Source: G965199725 sp965199725
GTDB lineage: Bacteria; Pseudomonadota; Gammaproteobacteria; Nitrosococcales; Methylophagaceae
NCBI GenBank assembly: GCA_965199725.1
Contig: OZ241321.1
Span: 1,116,001 to 1,180,000 of the forward strand
DNA: 64,000 nucleotides
Reading direction: 5' to 3'
Positions 8,494 through 16,622 of this stretch are shown in pieces. The first letter of the stretch is position 1; every line of letters starts with the position of its first letter. The translations under genes were made by a program, and so were the position numbers. Below the pieces are notes generated by a model. That model was not told the DNA's origin, ran no database searches, and saw only the letters and a list, made by a program, of their open reading frames with translations.

Positions 8494-9267
8494 ATGTTGG
8501 TGTTGATGGGCGTTTATTGTGATGAATATCCCGGCTATTATCATTGGCAATGACAGTACCTGGCCCATAGTTAGCCAGTTTAACGCCAGATAACCATATT
8601 GCTCGTCGGGCACGCGGACAAACTCAACGATAAACCTGAGCAGGCCATATCCGATTAAAAATAAGCCAGATACCGCTGCTAACGGTTTAGGTTTAAGCGA
8701 ATACCACCATAAAATGATAAACAGCAGTAAACCTTCCAATGCTGCCTGATACAGCATAGAGGGGTGACGCGGCATGTTTCCTGCCGCTGGAAACACTATC
8801 GCCCATGGCAGACTGCTTGCTTTGCCCCATAATTCACCATTAATAAAATTACCAATACGACCAAAAAACAAACCAATTGGCACCATAGGGGCAATGAAAT
8901 CACTGACTGCAAAGTAATGCTTGCCGCTGCGTCTGGCAAACAGCCAAAAGGCTACCAGCACCCCAATAAGACCACCATGAAATGACATACCACCCTGCCA
9001 TACCTTAACTACATTAAGAGGATGTGATAAGGTATGCGGTAAGCCGTAAAACACTACATAGCCTAAACGTCCACCAATAATCACCCCAAGCGCACCATAA
9101 AAAAGCACATCTTCTACTTCTGCTTTTGTCCAGCCATACCTATCTGCGCGCAAACGCCCCAACCACCAAGCAGTGATAAAGGCAAGCAGGTACATTAAGC
9201 CGTACCAGTGAATCTGTAGTGTTCCAATGGACAGGGCAACTGGGTCAATGAAGGGGTGACTTATCAT
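8485..9267 (-). CDS. lgt: Prolipoprotein diacylglyceryl transferase
   Basis: About 260 residues, a seven-helix inner-membrane enzyme that transfers diacylglycerol from phosphatidylglycerol to the lipobox Cys of prolipoproteins. The conserved HGGL motif (MSFHGGLIGV) and the Lgt signature FGRIGNFINGELWG are present, with the essential Arg and Asn/Glu residues. I prefer the ATG at 9267 (MISHPFIDPVALSIG) because homologues start just before the first helix; an in-frame ATG 10 codons upstream is possible. The M48 lipoprotein at 28752 would be one client. Confidence 0.96.
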   Translation of the reverse strand: MISHPFIDPVALSIGTLQIHWYGLMYLLAFITAWWLGRLRADRYGWTKAEVEDVLFYGALGVIIGGRLGYVVFYGLPHTLSHPLNVVKVWQGGMSFHGGLIGVLVAFWLFARRSGKHYFAVSDFIAPMVPIGLFFGRIGNFINGELWGKASSLPWAIVFPAAGNMPRHPSMLYQAALEGLLLFIILWWYSLKPKPLAAVSGLFLIGYGLLRFIVEFVRVPDEQYGYLALNWLTMGQVLSLPMIIAGIFITINAHQHQHLQ

Positions 9268-9350
9268 GCTCACGCCATGAAAAGTAACATGCTGCAAGTT
9301 ATCAACGTCTTTATTTAATTTTGCTTACGGAAAAACCGTCACCTAAATTT

Positions 9351-9422
9351 TTAGGCTTGGTTTTCTTCGCCAATAAACGTCTTATAGTCTTGTAAGTTTT
9401 GATCGTTTGTTGCATCAGTCAT
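9351..9422 (-). CDS. Possible 23-residue small protein
   Basis: In the 272-bp gap between lgt and queA, the minus strand has an ATG at 9422 and a 23-codon frame (MTDATNDQNLQDYKTFIGEE and three more residues) ending in TAA at 9351. A weak purine-rich stretch (AAGGGC) precedes it. A short palindrome (CCTAAAAATTTAGG, minus strand) straddles its end. I recognise no family; composition is hydrophilic and acidic. It may be chance; its only support is start, spacing and lack of competing annotation. Confidence 0.25.
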   Translation of the reverse strand: MTDATNDQNLQDYKTFIGEENQA

Positions 9423-9539
9423 ATTGGTATGCCCTTATGATTTATCGTGTGATGTCATAAGTTAAGATGGTAACAATTTTTGGCTTAAGCTGCTAGTCTT
9501 AAGCTAAATCCAGCATAGAATTTGCTATTATTTTACGGT

Positions 9540-10571
9540 ATGCAACGCAACGATTTTCAATTTAACCTGCCCACTGACCTAATTGCGCAGTTTCCAGCAA
9601 AAGAGCGTACCGATAGCCGTTTATTGGCGCTTAATGGTAATAGTGGACAGACAACAGATTATTGCTTTGCTGATTTACTAACCTTGTTGCAAGCCAATGA
9701 TTTATTGGTGTTCAACAATACTAAAGTCATGCTAGCACGCCTTTTAGGCAAGAAGGTCAGCGGGGGTAAAGTGGAGGTGCTGGTTGAGCGTATTTTGGAC
9801 GACCATCACGTATTGGCACATATTCGCAGTAATAAAGTCCCTGCTGCTCGTGCGCGCCTGCTATTAGAAAGCAGTCTGGATGTTGAGGTAACAGCGCGGG
9901 AAAAAGGGCTGTTTAAGCTATATTTTCATGGCAGCATGACCGTTACTGCCGCGCTGGAGCAATATGGACGATTGCCCCTGCCGCCTTATATTGAACGTGA
10001 TCCATTGCCTGCTGACAGGGTACGCTACCAGACTGTGTATGCTGAGCATGTTGGCGCGGTAGCGGCGCCAACCGCAGGATTGCATTTTGATAAGATATTA
10101 TTAGAGCGCATTGAAAAGCTGGGGGTAGCGATAGCGCATATTACCCTGCATGTGGGCGCAGGTACATTTCAGCCGGTTCGAGTGAATGATATAAGCCAGC
10201 ATACCATGCATTCAGAGCGCACTTATGTATCAGCAGCGGTGTGTGATAAGGTTAAGATGGCACGCGCTAGGGGCGGGCGGGTTATTGCGGTTGGTACGAC
10301 CAGCGTCAGAGCGCTAGAGAGTGCTTCACGCTGCGGTGGAATAACTCCATTTGCTGGTGAGACTGATATGTTTATTTATCCAGGTTATAAATTTAACAGC
10401 GTGGATGTGATGATTACTAATTTTCACTTGCCAGTATCAACCTTGCTGATGCTGGTGGCTGCATTTGCCGGTAAAGACAATGTGATGACAGCCTATCAGC
10501 ATGCCATTGACTGTCAATATCGGTTTTTTAGTTATGGTGATGCAATGTTTGTGACTAGGAGAACAGTATGA
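9540..10571 (+). CDS. queA: S-adenosylmethionine:tRNA ribosyltransferase-isomerase QueA
   Basis: About 343 residues, the enzyme that transfers the ribosyl part of SAM to 7-aminomethyl-7-deazaguanine in tRNA to make epoxyqueuosine. Family motifs seen: QRNDFQFNLPTDLIAQFP at the start, LLVFNNTKVMLARLLGKK near residue 60, and GAVAAPTAGLHFD near residue 180. The ATG at 9540 fits the family N-terminus; the reading frame extends 6 codons further upstream without purpose. It overlaps trmJ by 4 bp (ATGA), so queA-trmJ-cysE are translationally coupled. Tgt is not in the window. Confidence 0.96.
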   Translation: MQRNDFQFNLPTDLIAQFPAKERTDSRLLALNGNSGQTTDYCFADLLTLLQANDLLVFNNTKVMLARLLGKKVSGGKVEVLVERILDDHHVLAHIRSNKVPAARARLLLESSLDVEVTAREKGLFKLYFHGSMTVTAALEQYGRLPLPPYIERDPLPADRVRYQTVYAEHVGAVAAPTAGLHFDKILLERIEKLGVAIAHITLHVGAGTFQPVRVNDISQHTMHSERTYVSAAVCDKVKMARARGGRVIAVGTTSVRALESASRCGGITPFAGETDMFIYPGYKFNSVDVMITNFHLPVSTLLMLVAAFAGKDNVMTAYQHAIDCQYRFFSYGDAMFVTRRTV

Positions 10572-11302
10572 GTGTGCTGGATAATATTCGTTTTGTATTG
10601 GTAGGCACCAAGCATCCTGGCAATATAGGGGCATCAGCAAGAGCGATGAAAACGATGGGGCTTAGCAATCTGCACCTGGTTGCACCAAAAAAATACCCAA
10701 GTGCTGAGGCAACAGCGCGTGCCTGCGGTGCTGATGATGTATTGGTGAGCGCCGTTATACATAACAATCTTGATAATGCCCTGTCAGGGTGTCATTATGT
10801 ATATGGCATGAGCGCGCGACTACGCCACCTGCCGTTACCGATAGTCAGTCCACGTGAAGCGGTGATAATGATGAAGCAACATCAGGATAGCACCCATATT
10901 GCAGTGATGTTTGGTCCTGAGCATTCTGGATTGGCTAATAAAGACATGGATCGTTGTCATTATTTAATCAACATTCCCGCCAACCCTGATTACAGTTCAT
11001 TAAATTTAGCATCTGCCGTGCAGGTATTGGCGTATGAAGTTAATGTGATGCTTGCGCCAAGGGTAGTAGCGAATGCTGTTGGTGAAGATTGTGATTCTGT
11101 GACTGCGGACGATTTGGAGCAGATGTATGCCCATCTTGAGCGTACATTAACAACAATAGGATTTTTAAATCCAGACAACCCACGTAAGCTGATGCGCCGT
11201 TTGCGGCGATTATTTAACCGATCGGCATTGGATCGTAATGAACTGCATATTTTGCATGGTATTTTACGTGCTGCCGAAACCTACAAAGGAGAATCCTCAT
11301 GA
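10568..11302 (+). CDS. trmJ: tRNA (cytidine/uridine-32-2'-O)-methyltransferase TrmJ
   Basis: 244 residues of the SPOUT (trefoil-knot) family. Motif 1, FVLVGTKHPGNIGASARAMK, is at residues ~10-30. The knot motifs follow around residues 110-155 (VMFGPEHSGLANKDM, and INIPANPDYSSLNLASAVQV). The C-terminal ~70 residues are the TrmJ-specific extension. TrmJ 2'-O-methylates position 32 of several tRNAs. Its location just before cysE and iscR is the usual gammaproteobacterial arrangement. It overlaps both neighbours by 4 bp. Confidence 0.95.
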   Translation: MSVLDNIRFVLVGTKHPGNIGASARAMKTMGLSNLHLVAPKKYPSAEATARACGADDVLVSAVIHNNLDNALSGCHYVYGMSARLRHLPLPIVSPREAVIMMKQHQDSTHIAVMFGPEHSGLANKDMDRCHYLINIPANPDYSSLNLASAVQVLAYEVNVMLAPRVVANAVGEDCDSVTADDLEQMYAHLERTLTTIGFLNPDNPRKLMRRLRRLFNRSALDRNELHILHGILRAAETYKGESS

Positions 11303-12210
11303 CTGAAAACATAAGTTTGTGGCAGCGGATAAAAGAAGATGCTGCTTGTGTATTTGATCGCGACCCTGCTGCCCGTAATGTGGTTGAGGTTGTGACTACC
11401 TATCCTGGTGTACAGGCACTGTATTGGCACCGGTTGAACCATTGGTTATGGGTACATGGACTCAACTGGATAGGACGGTTTTTTGCAGCAATCAACCGTT
11501 GGTTAACCGGCGTTGAAATTCATCCTGCGGTAAAAATCGGTCGTCGATTTTTTATTGATCATGGCATGGGTGTAGTGATTGGCGAAACGTCTGAAATCGG
11601 TGATGATTGCACAATTTATCATGGTGTGACATTAGGCGGTACATCATGGAAAGAAGGCAAGCGTCACCCAACTCTCGGCAATAATGTAGTAATTGGTGCT
11701 GGTGCTAAAGTGTTAGGCCCAGTGTTGATTGGCGATAACGCGCGTATTGGCTCCAATGCCGTTGTTGTTAAAGATGTTGCTGCTGGCGATACCATAGTGG
11801 GTGTGCCTGGTAGAGCGGTGACGTTAGAGCATAGTGATGCGCACAAAGAGCAGCAAAAACTAGCGCAGTCAGTCGGCTTTGATGCCTATGGTACATCCAA
11901 CGAAACTCCCGATCCAGTTGCTACAACAATACACGGCTTAATTGAGCATATTGATGAGCTTGAGCGGCGTATTGATGCACTGACAAACGAAAATGTGAAA
12001 GGGGAGGCCATTACAAAATCTCAACATCGTATGACCGCACTCATGGCATGGAGAATAAGACATGGTGATCTGGTTGGTCTCAAGCCTAGGGAGATTGCCG
12101 CCAGACATGGCTTAAAGCGCACGCAGGTTTACTCAGTTAAAAGTAATTATACCTTTAGGAAGATTAAGGAAAACTCTTTCACGTTGCAGGATGTTGGCGA
12201 GAAAGAATAG
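11299..12210 (+). CDS. cysE: Serine O-acetyltransferase with a C-terminal HTH-like extension
   Basis: 303 residues. Residues ~1-190 are a normal CysE: an N-terminal helical part, then the left-handed beta-helix hexapeptide region (HPAVKIGRRFFIDHGMGVVI, GETSEIGDDCTIYHGVTLGG) that acetylates serine for cysteine synthesis. After the VPGRAV end of the catalytic domain comes a ~115-residue tail. It has an acidic helix (HIDELERRIDALTNENV) and then GLKPREIAARHGLKRTQVYS, which reads like a helix-turn-helix. Short CysE proteins lack such a tail. It overlaps trmJ by 4 bp and precedes iscR, which suits a role in sulfur supply. Confidence 0.95.
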   Translation: MTENISLWQRIKEDAACVFDRDPAARNVVEVVTTYPGVQALYWHRLNHWLWVHGLNWIGRFFAAINRWLTGVEIHPAVKIGRRFFIDHGMGVVIGETSEIGDDCTIYHGVTLGGTSWKEGKRHPTLGNNVVIGAGAKVLGPVLIGDNARIGSNAVVVKDVAAGDTIVGVPGRAVTLEHSDAHKEQQKLAQSVGFDAYGTSNETPDPVATTIHGLIEHIDELERRIDALTNENVKGEAITKSQHRMTALMAWRIRHGDLVGLKPREIAARHGLKRTQVYSVKSNYTFRKIKENSFTLQDVGEKE

Positions 12211-12268
12211 ACAGCTTTTATCGTAGTGCATAATAAAGTTGACCAAAATAGTCAGTCATGTAATGATT

Positions 12269-12298
12269 AACCCCTGAATAAACAGGGTTATTTTATTT
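12269..12298 (+). terminator. Hairpin between cysE and iscR (terminator or start-site hairpin)
   Basis: AACCCCTG at 12269-12276 pairs with CAGGGTT at 12283-12289 with one bulged C and a six-base loop, followed by ATTTTATTT up to the iscR start codon. It looks like an intrinsic terminator for cysE but ends exactly at the iscR ATG. The right arm contains AGGG, the only purine-rich block near the iscR start, so it may instead mask a ribosome-binding site. Confidence 0.5.
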
Positions 12299-12748
12299 AT
12301 GCGACTAACAACCAAGGGCCGTTACGCAGTTACAGCGATGCTTGATTTGAGCGTTAACTATGACAAAGGCTTGATTACATTGGCTGATATTTCTGATCGT
12401 CAGGGTATTTCGTTATCATATTTAGAGCAATTATTTGCCCGTCTGCGCAAGCATAAGCTGGTAAAGAGTACCCGCGGCCCTGGCGGTGGTTATCAATTGG
12501 GTCGTTCGGTTGACAGTATTACCATTCTTGATGTGATGTCAGCGGTTGATGAGGAGCTAGACAGTACCGCCTGTGCGGGTAAAGGTGACTGCCATGATGG
12601 TGAGATGTGCCTTAGCCATCATTTATGGCTAAGTTTGAGTGAAAATATCAGCCAGTATTTATCCAGTATCACCTTGGCTCGGGTTGTAAGCGATTATCAA
12701 CGGTCGCATGATAATATCGTGATTAAATTTGCTGGTCTTGAACACTAA
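12299..12748 (+). CDS. iscR: Rrf2-family Fe-S cluster regulator IscR
   Basis: 149 residues. The N-terminus MRLTTKGRYAVTAMLDLS and winged-helix (RQGISLSYLEQLFARLRKHK, RGPGGGYQLGR) are classic Rrf2/IscR. The three cluster-binding Cys lie in ACAGKGDCHDGEMCLSHHLW (about residues 92-110), with the following His. It controls Fe-S biogenesis by switching between [2Fe-2S] and apo forms. Unlike the usual iscRSUA operon, no iscS or iscU follows; only an IscA-type carrier does, 7 bp downstream. Upstream spacing to cysE is 88 bp with a hairpin directly at the start. Confidence 0.93.
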   Translation: MRLTTKGRYAVTAMLDLSVNYDKGLITLADISDRQGISLSYLEQLFARLRKHKLVKSTRGPGGGYQLGRSVDSITILDVMSAVDEELDSTACAGKGDCHDGEMCLSHHLWLSLSENISQYLSSITLARVVSDYQRSHDNIVIKFAGLEH

Positions 12749-12755
12749 GTGAAAC

Positions 12756-13082
12756 ATGATTACACTGACTGAGTCTGCAGTTGATCGTGTTCATGATATG
12801 GTGATGCAACGTCAATCAGCCATCGGCCTGCGTATTAGCGTGGTTAAAAGCGGCTGCTCAGGATACAGTTATGCTTTGGATTTTGCTGAAAGTGTTTCTG
12901 CTAATGATATTGTTGTTGAACAGGATGATGTCAAAGTAGTGATTGACAAGGCAAGTGCACCGATTCTGAATGGTATTGAACTTGACTTTGTCAAACAGGG
13001 ACTCAACCAGAGTTTTAAGTTTAATAACCCCAATGTTGTCTCATCGTGCGGTTGCGGCGAAAGTTTTAGTATAACCAAATAA
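12756..13082 (+). CDS. iscA: A-type Fe-S carrier protein (IscA/SufA/HesB family)
   Basis: 108 residues with the three signature Cys: the first in VVKSGCSGYSYAL (about residue 35), and the pair in SSCGCGESF near the C-terminus (about 100-102). These proteins accept and deliver Fe-S clusters. It lies 7 bp after iscR and 27 bp before bioA. The exact subfamily (IscA, SufA or ErpA) cannot be settled by eye. Since scaffold and desulfurase genes are missing here, they must be elsewhere or replaced by a Suf system. Confidence 0.92.
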   Translation: MITLTESAVDRVHDMVMQRQSAIGLRISVVKSGCSGYSYALDFAESVSANDIVVEQDDVKVVIDKASAPILNGIELDFVKQGLNQSFKFNNPNVVSSCGCGESFSITK

Positions 13083-13109
13083 TCAGATCTGTGGCGCGTT
13101 CACATTACT

Positions 13110-14402
13110 ATGCAAAACAGCGATAATTTGTCGTTTGATGCAAACCATATCTGGCATCCTTATAGCAGCGCAGACAATCAGTTTCCAGTTCATGAAGTTA
13201 TATCAGCAGATGGCGTTCATTTAACGCTGGCTGATGGTCGTCGAATAATTGATGGCATGTCATCATGGTGGTCAGTAATTCATGGCTATAATCATCCCCG
13301 CTTAAATCAAGTTGCCAAACGGCAAATTGATCAGTTAGCACATGTGATGTTTGGCGGAATAACTCACCAACCAGCAGTTAATCTTGCCCGCAGGCTAATT
13401 AATATTACCGCTACACCATTACAGAAGGTGTTTTTTACTGATTCTGGCTCTATTGCAATTGAAGTTGCCATCAAAATGGCCATACAATACTGGTTTGCTC
13501 AAGGAAAGTTAAAAAAACAGCGTTTACTAGCACACCGCAGTGGTTATCATGGTGATACCTTTGGCGCTATGGCGGTATGCGATCCCGATAATGGTATGCA
13601 TACATTGTTTTCGCCGGTATTGACACAACATTTATTTGCTCCTTCACCAACCTGCCGATATGACCAAGATTGGCAGGATAGTCATATTGCTGAATGTCAC
13701 CAGATAATAGAAACACATCATCATCAGTTAGCGGCTGTTATTATTGAGCCTTTAGTGCAAGGTGCTGGCGGCATGCGTTTTTATTGTCCGGAGTATCTGC
13801 GTGAGTTGCGTGTGCTCTGTGATCATTATGATATTTTGCTGATTTTTGATGAAATCGCGACTGGTTTTGGGCGTACTGGCAGTTTATTTGCCTATGAGCA
13901 GGCAGGCATTTATCCTGATATTCTTTGTTTAGGTAAAGCGCTAACGGGTGGCTATATGACCTTGGCGGCAACATTGTGTTCAGATAAGGTTGCGCATGGG
14001 ATTGCTTCTGATGGCGCCGGTGTTTTGATGCATGGACCTACTTTTATGGCTAACCCATTGGCGTGCTGTATTGCCGCTGAAAGTATCGCTGTTTTAATGG
14101 AATCAGATTGGCAGCAACGGATTCATGCTATTGAACAACAGCTTGTCACCGAACTCTTGCCCTATCAGGCAAGCTGTTTGGTTAAGGATGTGCGTATAAA
14201 AGGGGCAATTGGTGTCGTTGAGCTGTACGGTTGTCTTGATGATGACATGAAGTGGTTACCGACATTTATTGTCAATCAGGGCGTATGGATAAGACCGTTT
14301 AAAAATCTGATTTATATTATGCCACCGTACATTATTGATCAGGCTGATTTAACAAAATTAACGCGTGCTATCGGAGCTATTATAGAAAGGCTTGATACTT
14401 AG
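13110..14402 (+). CDS. bioA: Adenosylmethionine-8-amino-7-oxononanoate aminotransferase
   Basis: 430 residues, a class III PLP aminotransferase that makes 7,8-diaminopelargonate in biotin synthesis using SAM as amino donor. It starts with the BioA pattern HIWHPYSSADNQFPV, has SSWWSVIHGYNHP, the cofactor motif LLIFDEIATGFGRTGSLF, and the PLP-Lys in LCLGKALTGGYMTLA near residue 270. It stands apart from any other bio genes here. Spacing to the preceding carrier gene is 27 bp, so it may be co-transcribed with iscR-iscA; BioB is an Fe-S enzyme, which makes that linkage plausible but unproven. Confidence 0.96.
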   Translation: MQNSDNLSFDANHIWHPYSSADNQFPVHEVISADGVHLTLADGRRIIDGMSSWWSVIHGYNHPRLNQVAKRQIDQLAHVMFGGITHQPAVNLARRLINITATPLQKVFFTDSGSIAIEVAIKMAIQYWFAQGKLKKQRLLAHRSGYHGDTFGAMAVCDPDNGMHTLFSPVLTQHLFAPSPTCRYDQDWQDSHIAECHQIIETHHHQLAAVIIEPLVQGAGGMRFYCPEYLRELRVLCDHYDILLIFDEIATGFGRTGSLFAYEQAGIYPDILCLGKALTGGYMTLAATLCSDKVAHGIASDGAGVLMHGPTFMANPLACCIAAESIAVLMESDWQQRIHAIEQQLVTELLPYQASCLVKDVRIKGAIGVVELYGCLDDDMKWLPTFIVNQGVWIRPFKNLIYIMPPYIIDQADLTKLTRAIGAIIERLDT

Positions 14403-14418
14403 TTGCTATAATTTAGCT

Positions 14419-14453
14419 AGCGATCATGTAAAATTAAAGGTCGCTTATTTTTT
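14419..14453 (+). terminator. Intrinsic terminator after bioA
   Basis: AGCGATC (14419-14425) pairs with GGTCGCT (14439-14445) in a 7-bp stem with one G-U pair and a 13-base loop, followed by TATTTTTTG. It lies 17 bp beyond the bioA stop and before fdxA. Confidence 0.7.
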
Positions 14454-14484
14454 GTTCATCATGTAAGTTTGGATTGGAACAGGT

Positions 14485-14808
14485 ATGACCTTTGTTGTCA
14501 CAGAAAATTGCATAAGGTGTAAATATACGGATTGCGTAGACGTTTGTCCGGTAGATTGTTTTCATGAAGGCCCTAATTTTCTGGTGATTAATCCAGAAGA
14601 ATGTATTGATTGTACCTTGTGTGAGCCAGAATGTCCGGCAGAAGCTATTTTCTCTGAAGATGATTTGCCTGATGATCAAGGTGAATTTTTACAGATTAAC
14701 GAAGAGCTTTCCCAGTTATGGCCTGTGCTTTCTGAGAAAAAAGATCCATTAGCTGATGCTGAAGACTGGGATGGTAAACCGGATAAAAAATCATTGCTGG
14801 AGCGTTAA
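14485..14808 (+). CDS. fdxA: Seven-iron ferredoxin FdxA ([3Fe-4S][4Fe-4S])
   Basis: 107 residues, starting MTFVVTENCIRCKYTDCVDV. The N-terminal Cys pattern C-x2-C-x4-C-x3-C is followed by CIDCTLCEPECP, the two cluster-binding blocks of the Azotobacter FdI type, and then an acidic C-terminal half (EDDLPDDQGEFLQINEELS) typical of the family. It is a small electron carrier; the physiological partner is not evident from the neighbours. It appears to be a single-gene unit between terminators at 14419 and 14867. Confidence 0.95.
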   Translation: MTFVVTENCIRCKYTDCVDVCPVDCFHEGPNFLVINPEECIDCTLCEPECPAEAIFSEDDLPDDQGEFLQINEELSQLWPVLSEKKDPLADAEDWDGKPDKKSLLER

Positions 14809-14866
14809 ATATTAAGATGAGTCTGAAGGAACTTACTGGTTGTATGTTAATGCTGCTAACGCTATT

Positions 14867-14888
14867 GCAATTTAAAATTGCGCTTTTT
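14867..14888 (+). terminator. Intrinsic terminator after fdxA
   Basis: GCAAT-TTAAA-ATTGC (the surrounding TTT/AAA can extend the stem) is followed by GCTTTTT at 14882-14888. It lies ~60 bp after the fdxA stop. AT-rich stem, so efficiency is uncertain. Confidence 0.5.
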
Positions 14889-15043
14889 CACAGATGATTC
14901 TTAGCCACTATTGGAATTTTTACGATGTGGTCGCTTTCTGTGTCTGCTGGTTTTCTTGTTATTGACAGGATTTGCGCTTTGCCGATGTATTTATTGTTTG
15001 CTATAAAAAACCTACTAACATTATCAGTCATAAAGAGGCTACC

Positions 15044-15688
15044 ATGAGAACGGTGCTATTAGGCGCACCCGGATCAGGCAAAGGCACGCAGGCAGCAATA
15101 CTGGCAAAAAAATATGCTATCCCCCAAATTTCTACTGGTGATTTATTAAGATCATCAGTAAATGTTGGCTCTGAACTGGGCAAACAGGCGAAATCAGCGA
15201 TGGATTCTGGGGTGTTAGTTTCTGATAATATTGTCGTTGATTTGATTATAGAGCGTATTGCTCAAGATGATGCAAGTCATGGTTATATACTTGATGGCTT
15301 TCCGCGCAATATCGCCCAGGCAGAAGCACTTGATGTTGTACTTACTGAACTCAAACCTTTACAGGGCATTGTATTGCTTGATATTTCTGCTGAAAAGCTG
15401 GTACAGCGTTTAACTGGGCGGCGTACCTGTAAAGCGTGTAATGCTATTTATCACGTGCAACTATCGCCACCCAAACATAAAAATATCTGCGATGTATGCA
15501 ATGGGCAACTATTCCAGCGTGCTGATGATAATGCAGATACGATCAATAATCGCCTTGCTGTTTATCAGCAACAAACAGCAGCACTGATTGACTACTATCA
15601 AAAGCAACAAAAACTATATCGTATTACAGCTACGGGCAGCGTTGCTGATATTACTGATGCGATCAGCGATTACTTTGATACGCTTTGA
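15044..15688 (+). CDS. adk: Adenylate kinase with a four-Cys (zinc-type) LID
   Basis: 214 residues. The P-loop is LLGAPGSGKGTQ at the start, the AMP-binding region follows (STGDLLRSSV), and LDGFPRNIAQAEAL is the family signature near residue 85. The LID carries CKACNAIYHV and, ~20 residues on, CDVCNGQLFQRADD: a four-Cys set normally binding Zn2+, absent in the E. coli enzyme. The start at 15044 is supported by AAGAGG nine bases upstream and by the family N-terminus (MRTVLLGAPGSG). It interconverts ATP+AMP and 2 ADP. Confidence 0.97.
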   Translation: MRTVLLGAPGSGKGTQAAILAKKYAIPQISTGDLLRSSVNVGSELGKQAKSAMDSGVLVSDNIVVDLIIERIAQDDASHGYILDGFPRNIAQAEALDVVLTELKPLQGIVLLDISAEKLVQRLTGRRTCKACNAIYHVQLSPPKHKNICDVCNGQLFQRADDNADTINNRLAVYQQQTAALIDYYQKQQKLYRITATGSVADITDAISDYFDTL

Positions 15689-15757
15689 TACAGATGTGAC
15701 TAGGCGGTCAGCATACTAGATTGCGAGTAGATGCTAACATCAGCTATGCCTGATAAG

Positions 15758-15831
15758 TGGAGGCTGCGGTCGGAATTGAACCGGCGTTTACGGAGTTGCA
15801 GTCCGCTGCATAACCACTCTGCCACGCAGCC
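15758..15831 (-). tRNA. tRNA-Cys (anticodon GCA)
   Basis: The minus strand folds into a complete cloverleaf: acceptor GGCTGCG pairs with CGCAGCC, the anticodon loop is CTGCAAC with GCA, the T-arm is CCGGTTCAATTCCG-like, and the 3' CCA is encoded. It lies ~50 bp downstream of tRNA-Gly on the same strand, resembling the glyW-cysT order of enterobacteria. Confidence 0.97.
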
Positions 15832-15847
15832 CTTTAGAACAACATGA

Positions 15848-15875
15848 AAAAGCCGCAGCATTGACTACGGCTTTT
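15848..15875 (-). terminator. Symmetrical hairpin between tRNA-Gly and tRNA-Cys
   Basis: AAAAGCCG (15848-15855) and CGGCTTTT (15868-15875) are exact inverted repeats with a 12-base loop and T-runs on either strand. It could terminate transcription in both directions, ending adk-side rightward read-through, or act as a processing hairpin within a tRNA-Gly-Cys precursor. Confidence 0.5.
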
Positions 15876-15881
15876 AGAATT

Positions 15882-15957
<76 letters not shown>

Positions 15958-15996
15958 TTATAACGGGTCAAGATTATAGGTGAAAGTTCTTCACTG

Positions 15997-16554
15997 TCAA
16001 CCTTTAGGCGTTAATAACGACCATGCTGATTTCAGGTAACTTATCATTGAGATTATTGTCAGCAGCGTTGCTATGTAAAGCAATATTACTCCTATAGCAA
16101 ATATCGGCCAACCGAATAACGGATTATAAAAAATAAGGCAGCCAATTGAACACATTTGAATTACAGTTTTTATTTTACCAGCCTGCGACACGTTGACGAG
16201 TGATGCCTGACCCAAACTGGCAGCCCATTCGCGTAATGCAGATACTGCAATTTCGCGACCAATAATAATGAGTACTGGAATTAAGATATAGATTTCCGGT
16301 GACTTGTATAGTACTAATACTAAGGAGACGGCGACCAGTAGCTTATCCGCTACCGGATCAATAAATGCGCCGAATGGCGATATTTTATTGTGTTTTCTTG
16401 CTAAATAGCCATCCAGACAATCCGTTAATGCGGCGATAGTAAAGGTAACGGTCGCCCAAACTAACGCTTGTTTATAGGGCAGAAAAAAAAGTACTATCAA
16501 CAGAGGAATACATGCAATACGCATCAAGCTCAAAGTGTTAGGTAAATTCAGCAT
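15997..16554 (-). CDS. pgsA: CDP-diacylglycerol-glycerol-3-phosphate 3-phosphatidyltransferase
   Basis: 185 residues, a CDP-alcohol phosphatidyltransferase that makes phosphatidylglycerol-phosphate in the inner membrane. The catalytic pattern DG-x2-AR-x8-G-x3-D-x3-D is present as DCLDGYLARKHN and SPFGAFIDPVADK (about residues 44-72). Several membrane helices flank it. It begins MLNLPNTLSLMRIACIPLL, the standard PgsA N-terminus. It follows uvrC in the same direction (68 bp), the familiar uvrC-pgsA-tRNA-Gly-tRNA-Cys arrangement of gammaproteobacteria. Confidence 0.96.
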   Translation of the reverse strand: MLNLPNTLSLMRIACIPLLIVLFFLPYKQALVWATVTFTIAALTDCLDGYLARKHNKISPFGAFIDPVADKLLVAVSLVLVLYKSPEIYILIPVLIIIGREIAVSALREWAASLGQASLVNVSQAGKIKTVIQMCSIGCLIFYNPLFGWPIFAIGVILLYIATLLTIISMISYLKSAWSLLTPKG

Positions 16555-16622
16555 TAAAATTTAGTTTTGTAACATGATGAAGGTGTCTGCCCATCCTACC
16601 ATGAAATTATCCGTTTTCTTAC

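Noticed and set aside
14818..14898. 26-codon frame after fdxA
   Set aside because: It spans the probable fdxA terminator and lacks an upstream ribosome-binding site.
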